Part shown: positions 42,177 to 51,164 of the stretch, one piece after another
Position numbering within the stretch: position 1 is the first letter of the stretch
Layout of the letters: every line of letters starts with the position of its first letter
DNA from: Thiohalorhabdus denitrificans
GTDB taxonomy: Bacteria > Pseudomonadota > Gammaproteobacteria > Thiohalorhabdales > Thiohalorhabdaceae
Direction: 5' to 3'
DNA: 64,000 nt
Assembly (NCBI RefSeq): GCF_001399755.1
Contig: NZ_LJCP01000014.1
Location: 1 to 64,000, forward strand
Translations under genes and position numbers: made by a program
The notes under the pieces: generated by a model
Seen by the model: only the letters and a program-made list of their open reading frames with translations
Database searches by the model: none
What the model was told of the DNA's origin: nothing

Positions 42177-43373
42177 TCACGTTCCCTGGCTTACGCCAGA
42201 AAAAGCACGTAGACGTTCGGCGATATCTTGAACGTAGGTATCGATCAGATAATCCTCTACCCGCTGCCAGCCCTTTTCTATCATCGCCTTGAGCTCCTCC
42301 GGATGGTCCATGCACCAAGCCATCTTGACGGATAGATCCTTGGGCTCGAGTCCCTCCGTCAGGACCACGGAGTTAGGGAACATGAACGGAATACTGCCCA
42401 CAGGGGTGGCCAGAACCGGCACGCTCCGAGCAAAAGCCTCGACCACCACCCGGGGAGTGCCCTCTGTCCGAGAAGGGAGGCACAGGACATCGTGGGCCTC
42501 GATCACCTCCATCAAGGGCTGACCGTGAGGAACGAACCCTTGTAATCGAACCACCCCGGTTAGCCCCCACCGCTCCACCGCATCCCGGATCGCCCCTTCC
42601 TGCGGGCCATACCCTACCAGGGTCAGCTCCGCGTCATACCCCTGTTCACGTACTTCTACTAGGGCTTCAAGCAGCCGGAGGATCCCTTTCTCAGCAGAGA
42701 ACCTGCCAATAAACAGGAAGCGCCGGGGGCCATCTTCCTTGAATCGGGGCGGTCGGTACGGTGCCAGCACATCCCGATCGATTAGGGGAGCAATAGGATA
42801 AACGGCCTCACCCCAAGGCCGGTACCGTTCCGCCAATTTGGATCCGTAAGGAAATACCCAGGCCCGCCCCTGCTGAAGCAGCTTCTGGATGCGGCGCTGG
42901 AACCGCCCGGCCAGCCAGGGAGCGAACCAGCCGCCCAACCGCCGCCCAGCATAAATCTGGCGCAGCGTCTCGACGGTATCCCCCCTTATAAAGAAGGCAA
43001 ACCGGACCGTTCGCGGAGCAAGCAGCGAAAGCAAGAACAGCATGGAGTTGGGCCCGGGCCCTCCTACCACAACCCGCTCCTGCCGCTTCCGGGAGACCCT
43101 GATGGCCGCCAACAGGCGAGGTAGATTGCGGAAGGAGGCCCGGATGGCCCCCCAGTGCCCATCATAGGCCTTGACTTCCAACAACCGAGAAGGGATAGGG
43201 ACCTCGATCAGCCCGGCCACCTCCTCCTCAGCCCGCTCCCAGCAGGGAACCGCCAGTAGAAATTCGGGCGAAAAGGCCGCCAGCCGGGCAAGAAAATCCA
43301 CGAAATTCTGATTCTGGGTAAAATAGCGCCCCTGGAATTTCTCCAGAGGCTGATTGGCATACAGAAGGATCAT
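42177..43373 (-). CDS. Glycosyltransferase family 4
   Basis: 398 residues. The GT-B C-terminal domain shows RRFLFIGRFSAEKGILRLLE, AELTLVGYGPQEGAIRDAVE, VRLQGFVPHGQPLMEVIEAH and LPSRTEGTPRVVVEAFARSV (the E-x7-E nucleotide-sugar site). The start overlaps the Wzy stop by four bases (ATGA). It adds a sugar during repeat-unit assembly on the cytoplasmic face. Confidence 0.88.
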   Translation of the reverse strand: MILLYANQPLEKFQGRYFTQNQNFVDFLARLAAFSPEFLLAVPCWERAEEEVAGLIEVPIPSRLLEVKAYDGHWGAIRASFRNLPRLLAAIRVSRKRQERVVVGGPGPNSMLFLLSLLAPRTVRFAFFIRGDTVETLRQIYAGRRLGGWFAPWLAGRFQRRIQKLLQQGRAWVFPYGSKLAERYRPWGEAVYPIAPLIDRDVLAPYRPPRFKEDGPRRFLFIGRFSAEKGILRLLEALVEVREQGYDAELTLVGYGPQEGAIRDAVERWGLTGVVRLQGFVPHGQPLMEVIEAHDVLCLPSRTEGTPRVVVEAFARSVPVLATPVGSIPFMFPNSVVLTEGLEPKDLSVKMAWCMDHPEELKAMIEKGWQRVEDYLIDTYVQDIAERLRAFSGVSQGT

Positions 43374-44623
43374 GCAATCGCCCGTTCATCCGGAAGGGTA
43401 CCCCCAACCTGGTAAGAAGATCTGGGATGATTACGTCTATTCTGGTCAAACAGGAGGAGCAAACCCAGGACTGCCCAAAACAACGTATGGGCATAGATGT
43501 CGGCCCCAATCTGAGAAACCAGGGCCCCCAGGAGGAACATGCGGCCGACGCTACCGAGCCCCCGGAAGAGCCGGTACAGGGCCACCAAGAACAAGCTCAG
43601 CCCCACGAAGCCATTGGAGGTTAGGATATTCAGGAAGGCACCATGGACGGCGATGGTTTTCCCGCCTTTTTGTGCCCCCGCTTGTCCCAGCCACTCTTTG
43701 GCCGACGGCCCGGCGCCGAACAGTGGTTTCTGCTGCAAAAGCAGCAGGGAGGCTGCCCAGGTTTTGGCACGGGCGGGGGCATGCTCATAAACCAAATGGT
43801 TGCCTTCAGCCTGCTGCAGGAGTTGGTAGGTTCCCCCTACTAACACCGCCGCCCGTTCGAACTTCTCCTGTAGCGGGGAGACAGCAAAGGCCAACCCGGC
43901 CACGAGAAGGATGAGGGCCCCATACTGAAGCAGGCGCCCGACGGAAACCCCGCCTCGACCGACCAAAACCCAATACAGAAACATAACCACAAGAGCCAGA
44001 ATATTCGCCCGAGACATAGCGACCACGGCGATGGTCAGAATCCCGCCGACCAAGAGCAACCACCAGGCCTTGGTCCTCAAGACGCCCTGAAGTCGGGCCA
44101 GTAACAACAGTGGAAGGACAATAACTATTGTCCGTGCGACCACGTTGGGGTTGGATAAGGGGGTAGCAAGATAGAAGCTGAATGGAAAATTCTCCCCACG
44201 GAGAAAAAATAAATTTCCGGTAAGCACCGCACCAAGGAGGACGAATACGAGCAAAACACCAAGGAATAGGACGCCCGCTTTGGCCACTATCTGCAGGCTG
44301 GGTGCGGCAGACAATATAATTATTACGAGCAGGACCTGAAACACCAACCCGGCATTAAGGTAACCATGTGTTAGGAGCGGTAATGCAGCCAGGCCGAGGA
44401 GCGGGAACATGCCCGGGAACATACGAAATTTTCCCTGTTGCAGCACGTTGACCACACCCAATGAGGCTAGGAGCAGCCCGGTCAGTTTGGTCAGATTGAA
44501 ATCCGCTACCAGAGGGGCGCTATGCAGCCAATCAGCCAAAAATAAAAGCGCAAGACCCAGAGAAATTAGGGGAATCCCAATTGGGGCCTTGGACCAGGGA
44601 TGTGCGGGATGGCCTTCAGTCAT
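43370..44623 (-). CDS. O-antigen polymerase/ligase-like membrane protein (Wzy)
   Basis: 417 residues with about 10-12 membrane spans and a central periplasmic loop (about 245-310) rich in conserved polar residues, including ERAAVLVGGTYQLL and GNHLVYEHAPARAKTWAAS, GAGPSAKEWLG and VHGAFLNILTSNGFVGL. The pattern LYEHAPAR...FGAGPS...HGAFLNIL is that of the O-antigen ligase/Wzy fold. In a locus with Wzx and Wzz, polymerase is the more likely role. Overlaps both neighbours by 4 and 8 bases. Confidence 0.8.
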   Translation of the reverse strand: MTEGHPAHPWSKAPIGIPLISLGLALLFLADWLHSAPLVADFNLTKLTGLLLASLGVVNVLQQGKFRMFPGMFPLLGLAALPLLTHGYLNAGLVFQVLLVIIILSAAPSLQIVAKAGVLFLGVLLVFVLLGAVLTGNLFFLRGENFPFSFYLATPLSNPNVVARTIVIVLPLLLLARLQGVLRTKAWWLLLVGGILTIAVVAMSRANILALVVMFLYWVLVGRGGVSVGRLLQYGALILLVAGLAFAVSPLQEKFERAAVLVGGTYQLLQQAEGNHLVYEHAPARAKTWAASLLLLQQKPLFGAGPSAKEWLGQAGAQKGGKTIAVHGAFLNILTSNGFVGLSLFLVALYRLFRGLGSVGRMFLLGALVSQIGADIYAHTLFWAVLGLLLLFDQNRRNHPRSSYQVGGTLPDERAIA

Positions 44624-45752
44624 TCAGCAATGCGGCGTAGATCGGAAACAGATAGGCCTTCGCCAGGCCCGACCACGCATAATCTCGCACTGTGGACGCC
44701 CGCTCGTGGGGCTGCGCTGCCATTGCCCCGGCACCCCGGGCGGCTTGGATTAGCCCTTCACAGATCACTTGAGGATCATCCTCCACGAAAATCCCTCCTA
44801 CCCCTTCCTGGACGACTTGGCGATTACCCCGAGTACGGGTTGCCAGGACAGGAAGCCCGCTGGCGAGCATCTCCACAGTTTTAAGGGGGAGATTAGGGTC
44901 GAAGACGGGCTGCTGGGGAACGTAGGCCAAACCCAAGTGGTGCTCACGCAGGGTGGCCGCGAGGGCCTGCTGGCCGGAGAAAGGATGGAAGCGGATCCGG
45001 TCTGCGTAGGCAGGGGGAACCAGGGATACCAAACGCTGCTTGTCATCTCCCTCCCCCACCAGGTTCGCTTCCAGGTCCACACCAGCCTGCAGGGCCCGGA
45101 CTAGGCCTTGCAGGAGGGTCTCCAGGCCCCGCACCCCGTTCATGGAACCATAGTAGATACACCGAAGCCGGCACCCTGGCTCGTATTGCACATTGTCCAT
45201 ACCGGGCCGGAAAAGCCCGTCATCAAACCCTAAAGGCAAAAGTGAGGTTTCCACCCCCGAGCCAATGTAAGCGTCCAAAATGGGTTGATTAAGGGCGAAA
45301 ACATGGTCATACCCTTTTCCATTCACGGACCGCAACGCCCGAGCCAGCCGGTGCTTGTGGGTATTGGGGGCCATGGTCCGGATGTCAAGGATCATCTTGG
45401 TTCTGGGAGACAACAAGCGGCGCAGCCCGGGGAGCAGGCCTCCGCCCAAATGGCTGCGGACGTGGACGAGATCTGGCTGGAAATCGCGAACGGCGGCATG
45501 AAAGGCACGCAACCGGGTGACGAGGCTCCACGGAGAACTCGGCCGAAAGGAGGGAAAGCTCCCCAAGGCGGTCAACCGATCCGCTTCGGGGTGGTCGGGA
45601 ACCGGACCTAATATGCCCACCCCCATCCCAGCGAATTGCGCAGCACGAGCGTAATGGTCCATGGCAAACAGCTGCCGCGAATTGCCATTGCCGGGGCGTA
45701 TGAAAAGAACCCGGGTACCGGGAGCCGGAGAAGGGCTAGATAAGGGTTCCAT
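44616..45752 (-). CDS. Glycosyltransferase family 4
   Basis: 378 residues from the ATG at 45752; the longer open frame runs into the deacetylase gene. GT-B features are VHVRSHLGGGLLPGLRRLL in the N-terminal domain, then CIYYGSMNGVRGLETLLQGL, ANLVGEGDDKQRL, and FDPNLPLKTVEMLASGLPVL with the sugar-nucleotide site and RGNRQVVQEG. It lies 4 bases after the deacetylase stop, so translation is probably coupled. Confidence 0.87.
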   Translation of the reverse strand: MEPLSSPSPAPGTRVLFIRPGNGNSRQLFAMDHYARAAQFAGMGVGILGPVPDHPEADRLTALGSFPSFRPSSPWSLVTRLRAFHAAVRDFQPDLVHVRSHLGGGLLPGLRRLLSPRTKMILDIRTMAPNTHKHRLARALRSVNGKGYDHVFALNQPILDAYIGSGVETSLLPLGFDDGLFRPGMDNVQYEPGCRLRCIYYGSMNGVRGLETLLQGLVRALQAGVDLEANLVGEGDDKQRLVSLVPPAYADRIRFHPFSGQQALAATLREHHLGLAYVPQQPVFDPNLPLKTVEMLASGLPVLATRTRGNRQVVQEGVGGIFVEDDPQVICEGLIQAARGAGAMAAQPHERASTVRDYAWSGLAKAYLFPIYAALLND

Positions 45753-45756
45753 GCAA

Positions 45757-46446
45757 TCAACACCCCAGGTCACAAAGCAAGCGGAAGGGGGTTCCCGTTT
45801 TAAGGCCAAAACGCCGGCCTTCATCGGCAGCGCTAATATTGATGCGTCGCAGCCGCCAGCGGTCTTCCTTCAGGGGATTCCTATAACGGGTAGCGCAAGC
45901 GTACTCGGAATACTCCTTGGCCAACAGGTGACTCGAGGGGTCCATTGCCCCATAAGGGTAGGCGTAGCCGACCGAAGCCACTCCTAGGGTCTCGCGCAAG
46001 GTTTGAATGCTTCCCGCGATCTCCTGCTCCTGTTCTGCCACAGACAGCTCGGTCAAACGTCTATGGGAGTGGCCATGGGCAGCCACCTCGAACCCTGCAT
46101 CATGTAGGGTTCGCCATCCTCGACGGCCCATCAGAGGAACATGGCGCGGCTGATGGTGGGAGAGGGTTTCCCCCTCCCCGCCCGTAAGAACGAAAAAGGT
46201 GGCTCCGGCTTGGAAATCCGCCAACACAGGAAGGATATCGAGGTTATTGGCATAACCATCATCAAAGGTGAGCGCCAAGTCACACCCTGGCTCTCCCGCC
46301 AACAAGGCTCGTACCGAGCAACACCTCTTCCCCCGCCTTTGCAGAAACCGAAGATGCTCGGAGAGGAGGTCGGGGGTGACATTGACCGGCAGCCCCGGGT
46401 CCGCTGCGGTGGAATGGTACATGAGTATGGGCAAGGTAATAAGCAC
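45757..46446 (-). CDS. Polysaccharide deacetylase (carbohydrate esterase 4)
   Basis: 229 residues if translation starts at the GTG at 46446 (GAGCGG upstream), which abuts the stop of the frameshifted sulfotransferase; the frame stays open to 46530. LALTFDDGYANN carries the metal-binding Asp-Asp of NodB-type deacetylases, HGHSHRRLTE the two His ligands, and GYAYPYGA the RxxxPY-like motif. It probably removes N-acetyl groups from the growing polymer or a lipid-linked sugar. No signal peptide is clear. Confidence 0.82.
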   Translation of the reverse strand: MLITLPILMYHSTAADPGLPVNVTPDLLSEHLRFLQRRGKRCCSVRALLAGEPGCDLALTFDDGYANNLDILPVLADFQAGATFFVLTGGEGETLSHHQPRHVPLMGRRGWRTLHDAGFEVAAHGHSHRRLTELSVAEQEQEIAGSIQTLRETLGVASVGYAYPYGAMDPSSHLLAKEYSEYACATRYRNPLKEDRWRLRRINISAADEGRRFGLKTGTPFRLLCDLGC

Positions 46447-46447
46447 G

Positions 46448-47321
46448 CTAATACCGCTCCGGAACAATCCGACGAAAAGCCAGGTACCCTTTGAGTTTGT
46501 AATACCAAAGGGGGCGTAAGCGCGGGGCAAAGGATCGACAACCCACCTGGTCCGGCGAGACGAAAAAGAGGTCGCGTTCGCGAAGGGCCTGGAGGATGGT
46601 CCGCAGGCGGGAGCTGGAATAGATTCGGCGCTCTAGGGCCTGGGCAACTTCCTCGAATTCCGAAGGGTAGGCCCAACTCCCGCCCACCCCCCCAGAAAGA
46701 AGCCTGGATCTTTAAGGCGCTTTTTTACAATGCCACTGCCGAAGAGGAAATGGGCCTCACCATTAAGTTCTTCCATGCCCTCTCTATAGGGCACTCCGGT
46801 AATGGCGCACAGGCGCTTTAGGTAATCCTGGGGCGCTTGGCCGCAGGCCCCGATCTCTAGGCTCACGAAGGGCACTCCCAAACCCAACAGGCGCCCATAA
46901 TGGCTTTCAAAGACTTGGAGGGCGCGCTCTACTGGCCGACCTCTCTTCCACTGGGAATAAGCCAGGTCCAGGGGCTCCTTCCAGGTAAAAATATTCAGGA
47001 CCTCGTAACCCCGTCTGCGGCCCCAGAGTGATGGTCGAGCAACCAAGGAAGATCCCCTGAGGAGTCAATTATGTAATCCACACCCAAGCTTTCGGCCGCC
47101 TCTTGCACGAAACCGGACGCTTTTCCACCACCCAGCTTCTCCCAAACGGGACAAGGATGCTCCAGGCAACTACACTCCGGATTCCAATGATGCGGTCGAA
47201 AAGGGCGATAGTAGGCATGCACTTCACCTCCATAGAAGGCCTCGGGCGCTTGGCCGAGGGCCAATCCCACGGAGGTGGTGCCAGTGCGGGCAGCCCCGCA
47301 AACATGGATTAATCGGGTCAT
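46448..47321 (-). pseudogene. Sulfotransferase, broken by two frameshifts
   Basis: Three overlapping minus-strand frames form one protein of about 290 residues. The first piece (47321 to about 47020) begins MTRLIHVCGAARTGTTSVGL with the PAPS-binding P-loop and ends at HHSGAADG. The second (about 47015-46690) has YEVLNIFTWKEPLDLAYSQW and LGVPFVSLEIG. The third (46687-46448) runs GGSWAYPSEFEEVAQALERR to the stop. The second break is in a run of seven Gs (near 46687-46693) and the first needs one missing base near 47010. It is inactive as read; sequencing error at the homopolymer or phase variation is possible. Confidence 0.75.
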
Positions 47322-48235
47322 TCTTCCCTCTTGCCCGTCGGAATCGGACGACCATAGCCGTAACGGGCCAACTCCTCCCCCGCAGCGGCTTCAATGGCCT
47401 CGAGATCCCCCTGACAAAGGCGGGCTAGCCTACGGGGGTTCTGGTTATTAAGGGGCGCAGTTACCCCATGCACCTTTAATTCCGAAATATTAGAGGTCCA
47501 TTCGTTATCCAATTCTAAAAAAGCCGCAATCCGCGCTAGCTGGGCCAGGGGATCCTCTGCCAAGTCTTCATAATAGACTGTAAGGGCTCGGGGATACTCG
47601 ACCAGGGATTCCCGGACTATTCTGTTCGCTTCCGCCCACTGGTACGCACAATCCGCAATGGAATATTGTCCCCCAGGCGCTTGACCATTCGTTCGGCGTT
47701 GGATGCCTTCGGCCACCGCATAGCCATTGCGTACCATGTGAATAAAGTAGGCTGGCTGGAAATGCTGGATAAGCCAGGGGATGCGGACTGCATTCACGAT
47801 GGATTTTTCGACGAAGACTAGCTTGGAGCGATCGAAGCACATGCCCCACTCCCGCAGAGACCGTTGGGCCACTTGCGCTCCCTCTCCCGGGCGGGGACCC
47901 AGGTGTTCAATGCATTTGTGCCACATTCGGGGCCAGCCATAGTCTTCGGGGCGGTCCAACTTGCTCGCCAAGGCAACCCCTTCGTAAGGGAGGGTGCTGA
48001 TTGAGGGATGCTGACCGAGAAGGGTATTCAAGAGAGTGGTTCCGGAGTTGTAAGCTCCCACCAAAAAAACCCATTTGCGCCCTTGGGGCGCAGGAACTAG
48101 GGGTGAAAGGTACTGGTGGAACCCCCACTGGCGGCAGCCCTTCAGCCAGATGCGCCGGGGAAGCCCCAACAGGCTAATATTTCCCATGAAACTAGTCCCC
48201 CTTACTCCATTCTGGGAAAGGGTGTCGGGGCTCAT
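47318..48235 (-). CDS. Sulfotransferase family protein
   Basis: 305 residues; ATG at 48235 overlaps the stop of the glycosyltransferase (TAATG), supporting coupled translation. The P-loop is KWVFLVGAYNSGTTLLNTLL, the 3'-phosphate site lies around FIHMVRNGYAVAEGIQRRT, and YYEDLAEDPLAQLARIAAFL is the third conserved block. It should move sulfate from PAPS to a sugar hydroxyl. Its stop overlaps the start of the broken sulfotransferase by four bases. Confidence 0.85.
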   Translation of the reverse strand: MSPDTLSQNGVRGTSFMGNISLLGLPRRIWLKGCRQWGFHQYLSPLVPAPQGRKWVFLVGAYNSGTTLLNTLLGQHPSISTLPYEGVALASKLDRPEDYGWPRMWHKCIEHLGPRPGEGAQVAQRSLREWGMCFDRSKLVFVEKSIVNAVRIPWLIQHFQPAYFIHMVRNGYAVAEGIQRRTNGQAPGGQYSIADCAYQWAEANRIVRESLVEYPRALTVYYEDLAEDPLAQLARIAAFLELDNEWTSNISELKVHGVTAPLNNQNPRRLARLCQGDLEAIEAAAGEELARYGYGRPIPTGKREE

Positions 48236-49245
48236 TAGCTGCCGCCCGGCCGAGTTAGGAGCAGGGACCGACTTTTACGAGCTATCCAGGAGGGAAGGGT
48301 TTTTCCGAAGCAGACAACCATCCCCCTTTTCGGAAGCAGACCAGGAAACGACAAGGCAATCTTGGCCCAAGCCTTGATACAGCGTGGAAAATCATTGGCC
48401 TGTTGATACAGCATCCCTTCCACACGCCGGTAACGAGCATGCATATAACGGCTTAGCCCAGCATCCCGATAACGCTGCTCATGGGCGCGCATCAATCCAG
48501 CCAGGCGGCCTAGTCGTCCCTCCACGTTCTGGCTGCGGCTCTTTCCCACAACCCGACCCAGGTGCACTAAAGGTTCGGAAACAAAAGAAACAGGGGAAAC
48601 GGCCCCTACCCTTATCCAGAGGTCCCAATCTTCAATTAAGACCCGGCTTTCCGAAAACCCCCCCACCGATTGCAGCAATGACTTGCTCGCCATTACCGTC
48701 GACACAGATCCCACGATTACTTGATTTTTTAAAATGTCCGTGGAAACATCTCCTGAGACAGTGGGAAGGACGGTACGAGAGCGGTTTTGTCCTTCATGCC
48801 GGGTTATCCCGCAATAAACCCATTCCATTTGGCTGCCTTCTAACAGGGCCACTTGCTTTTCCACCTTTTCGAATTCCCACCAATCATCGTGGTCTAGAAA
48901 AGCCACGTACTCCCCTTCAGCAGCTTCCAGCCCCACATTACGGGCCGCCCCTACCCCGTGATTAGTAATTAGCCCGATCCATCGAATGTGCTCTTCGGAA
49001 AAATTTCCTTCCACCCCGCCAAAAGGAAGTGAGCTTCCGTCATCCACAACCAGGACCTCCAGGGCTCGATAGGACTGGTCGAGGACACTTTGAATAGCCC
49101 TAGCAAGGGTTTCGGGAGAAGAGTTGAAGGAGGTGATAACCACCGACACCAACGTTTGTTCGGGATAGATATTCATGATTTCTAGGTTTGCCCTAACCGT
49201 GCCCCGAATCCATTGAGTTCCATCTCCCTCAGGAGAAAATGCCAC
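48235..49245 (-). CDS. Glycosyltransferase family 2
   Basis: 336 residues with a GTG start at 49245 overlapping the previous stop (TAGTG); an internal ATG at 49176 would also include the whole domain. LVSVVITSFNSSPETLARAI, EVLVVDDGSS, GVGAARNVGLEAAEGEYVAF and LDHDDWWEFEKVEKQ with the metal-binding DHD define the GT-A fold, then LIEDWDLWIRVG. The C-terminal 120 residues are helical and basic. Confidence 0.87.
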   Translation of the reverse strand: MAFSPEGDGTQWIRGTVRANLEIMNIYPEQTLVSVVITSFNSSPETLARAIQSVLDQSYRALEVLVVDDGSSLPFGGVEGNFSEEHIRWIGLITNHGVGAARNVGLEAAEGEYVAFLDHDDWWEFEKVEKQVALLEGSQMEWVYCGITRHEGQNRSRTVLPTVSGDVSTDILKNQVIVGSVSTVMASKSLLQSVGGFSESRVLIEDWDLWIRVGAVSPVSFVSEPLVHLGRVVGKSRSQNVEGRLGRLAGLMRAHEQRYRDAGLSRYMHARYRRVEGMLYQQANDFPRCIKAWAKIALSFPGLLPKRGMVVCFGKTLPSWIARKSRSLLLTRPGGS

Positions 49246-50060
49246 TAATTGGGGAGCTGTAATCGCTTTATAGTTTCGGGCCGACTTTCATGAACCGCAA
49301 CGTAGTTTGGACCCTTGAAATCTTCATCGGAAGGTGTATATTTTTTGAAAGCAACCCCATAGGGGTACAATTTTCCAACCGAATACCCCTTGGCGGACAG
49401 AAGCCCGTAGAAATCTTTCAGCAAGAACCGGCTATAGATATTTAAAGGGGTATATTCGAACTGAATTACTGAGATCCTTCCTTCATCAAGCATGTCAGAA
49501 AATCCATCCAAAACAAGATTCTCAGCACCCTCCACATCAACCTTCAGCAAATCTATAAACTCAATCCCGTTTTCGGCACAATATTCCTCCCCTCTTTTGG
49601 TCTGTACTTCCTCTAAATGAAAATATTCCCGGCCAAGCTCATTGGTAATCATGGTGGAATGCGTATCTTTTTCTGCATCCATAAAAATGCGGGAATTGCC
49701 CGTTTTCGCGCTTAGGCCAAAATTATTCAGGTATACCCCCTGCTGATCTTTTAGATTTTCATTCAATCGAGCAAAGGTACCGGAAACCACCTCGAAGGCA
49801 TGCACTTCCGCGATAGGAAGGAACTCCTTGGCCATCCGGGTCCACTCCCCGCGGTTGGCCCCGACATCGAAAACGGTCTGCGGGGAGAACTCTTTTAAAA
49901 TCTTGATTAGGTATTTTTCTCCATTCACTCTATAATCATAATTAACATTCTCATAGGCTTTAATATATGAAAGGCAAACCTTATAAATAGACTGGTTTAT
50001 AAGATTCTTATTCCGGGTGAACCGGAAGAACAATTTGTCCAACATTTTACGGGCGCCCAT
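49245..50060 (-). CDS. FkbM family methyltransferase
   Basis: 271 residues. FDVGANRGEWTRMAKEFLP is the SAM-binding start, HAFEVVSGTFARLNENLK, NFGLSAKTGN, GIEFIDLLKVDVEGAENLVL with the conserved DVEG and a final Tyr-rich part follow. FkbM-type enzymes O-methylate sugars in many polysaccharide loci. Codon use and base composition are AT-rich compared with the flanks. A 130-base AT-rich gap separates it from the upstream sulfotransferase. Confidence 0.88.
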   Translation of the reverse strand: MGARKMLDKLFFRFTRNKNLINQSIYKVCLSYIKAYENVNYDYRVNGEKYLIKILKEFSPQTVFDVGANRGEWTRMAKEFLPIAEVHAFEVVSGTFARLNENLKDQQGVYLNNFGLSAKTGNSRIFMDAEKDTHSTMITNELGREYFHLEEVQTKRGEEYCAENGIEFIDLLKVDVEGAENLVLDGFSDMLDEGRISVIQFEYTPLNIYSRFLLKDFYGLLSAKGYSVGKLYPYGVAFKKYTPSDEDFKGPNYVAVHESRPETIKRLQLPN

Positions 50061-50190
50061 TCCTTCTCCATTTTTCCTAAAATGAACCGTTTTTTAGGGT
50101 AACAACTTTCGTAAAGGGACATATTTTTTGGGGACTTAATATTCCGCCTTTCCCAATAGGGGCGCACCCAGCCCCCCCCCTTATAAAAGT

Positions 50191-51111
50191 TCAAATACCT
50201 CTTCGAAGAAGCGGAATAGGCCGATCTAGCATTTTTTCGAGTTTTTCAACTTCACCTGCAAACTCAGCATCTAACCGTTTTCTAAACTGCGGGGAAATAG
50301 GCCCTCTTCCTCCTTCCTTCAGATTGAATCGCTTTAAGCGTTTTCGAAGTGGGAACAGATATTTCTCTCTAAAATGGCTGGAGAAAACCTTATGGACTAT
50401 TTTTCTAAAAACGGGAGGTGGGCTTCTTAAAAAATTTTGAACAGCTGGAATTCGAACGGATTTATTTTTATTCTTTACATAAAAATCCGGAGAAAAACCG
50501 GGATCCACCTCCAAAAATCTCAATAAAGAGGAGAACTCCGTTTCCGGGCTTTCCTTAAACTCCTCTAGAACCATTACATATACTTGCTCTCTACCGAACA
50601 ATTCGTAGTATCTATAGATCTGCTCTGACATTTTAGCTACTTCCCTATAAAAAAGAACCTTAAAAAATTCCCCCTCTTTAGGAATATCCCAGCCTTTCCT
50701 GCGCCTATCTTCTAAATTTATTGCGCTCTCAAAAGAAGAAACATCCTCATTGCCAGTCAGCAACAATTGACCATGCAAGGAATACATCATATCAACTGGA
50801 TTTCTTATTATAATCACAATTTTTGAATCAGGGTTAAAATCATAAATTTCCTTCGCAGCCGAATGTGAAAACATATAGTACACGGAGGCCTCCCCAACAC
50901 GAAGAAACCCTTCAGCCCCCTTAAATAGTTTTTTGTAACTTTCCCAATCCCTAACAAAATAAGGAGATTCTGGCTTCAAATCTTTCCCGAAATAAGTTGG
51001 CTCTTTATGGGGAGACATGAAAATTTGAGGGTGCTCAGAAAGATAGGAATACAAAGAGGTTGTGCCACATTTTGGCGCACCTACTATAAAAAAATCAGGA
51101 AGTTTTATCAT
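50191..51111 (-). CDS. Sulfotransferase (PAPS-dependent)
   Basis: 306 residues. DFFIVGAPKCGTTSLYSYLS is the PAPS 5'-phosphosulfate loop, PHKEPTYFGKDLKPES the family KEPxFF-like motif, and KIVIIIRNPVDMMYSLHGQL the 3'-phosphate site. This is a well-preserved carbohydrate sulfotransferase of the heparan/chondroitin-type fold. AT-rich composition (about 40 per cent G+C) marks it as foreign relative to the chromosome. Confidence 0.92.
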   Translation of the reverse strand: MIKLPDFFIVGAPKCGTTSLYSYLSEHPQIFMSPHKEPTYFGKDLKPESPYFVRDWESYKKLFKGAEGFLRVGEASVYYMFSHSAAKEIYDFNPDSKIVIIIRNPVDMMYSLHGQLLLTGNEDVSSFESAINLEDRRRKGWDIPKEGEFFKVLFYREVAKMSEQIYRYYELFGREQVYVMVLEEFKESPETEFSSLLRFLEVDPGFSPDFYVKNKNKSVRIPAVQNFLRSPPPVFRKIVHKVFSSHFREKYLFPLRKRLKRFNLKEGGRGPISPQFRKRLDAEFAGEVEKLEKMLDRPIPLLRRGI

Positions 51112-51164
51112 GGTTTCGCCTCAAAATTTACAACAAATAAAATTAATAAGCCCTTCTTTGCTAA

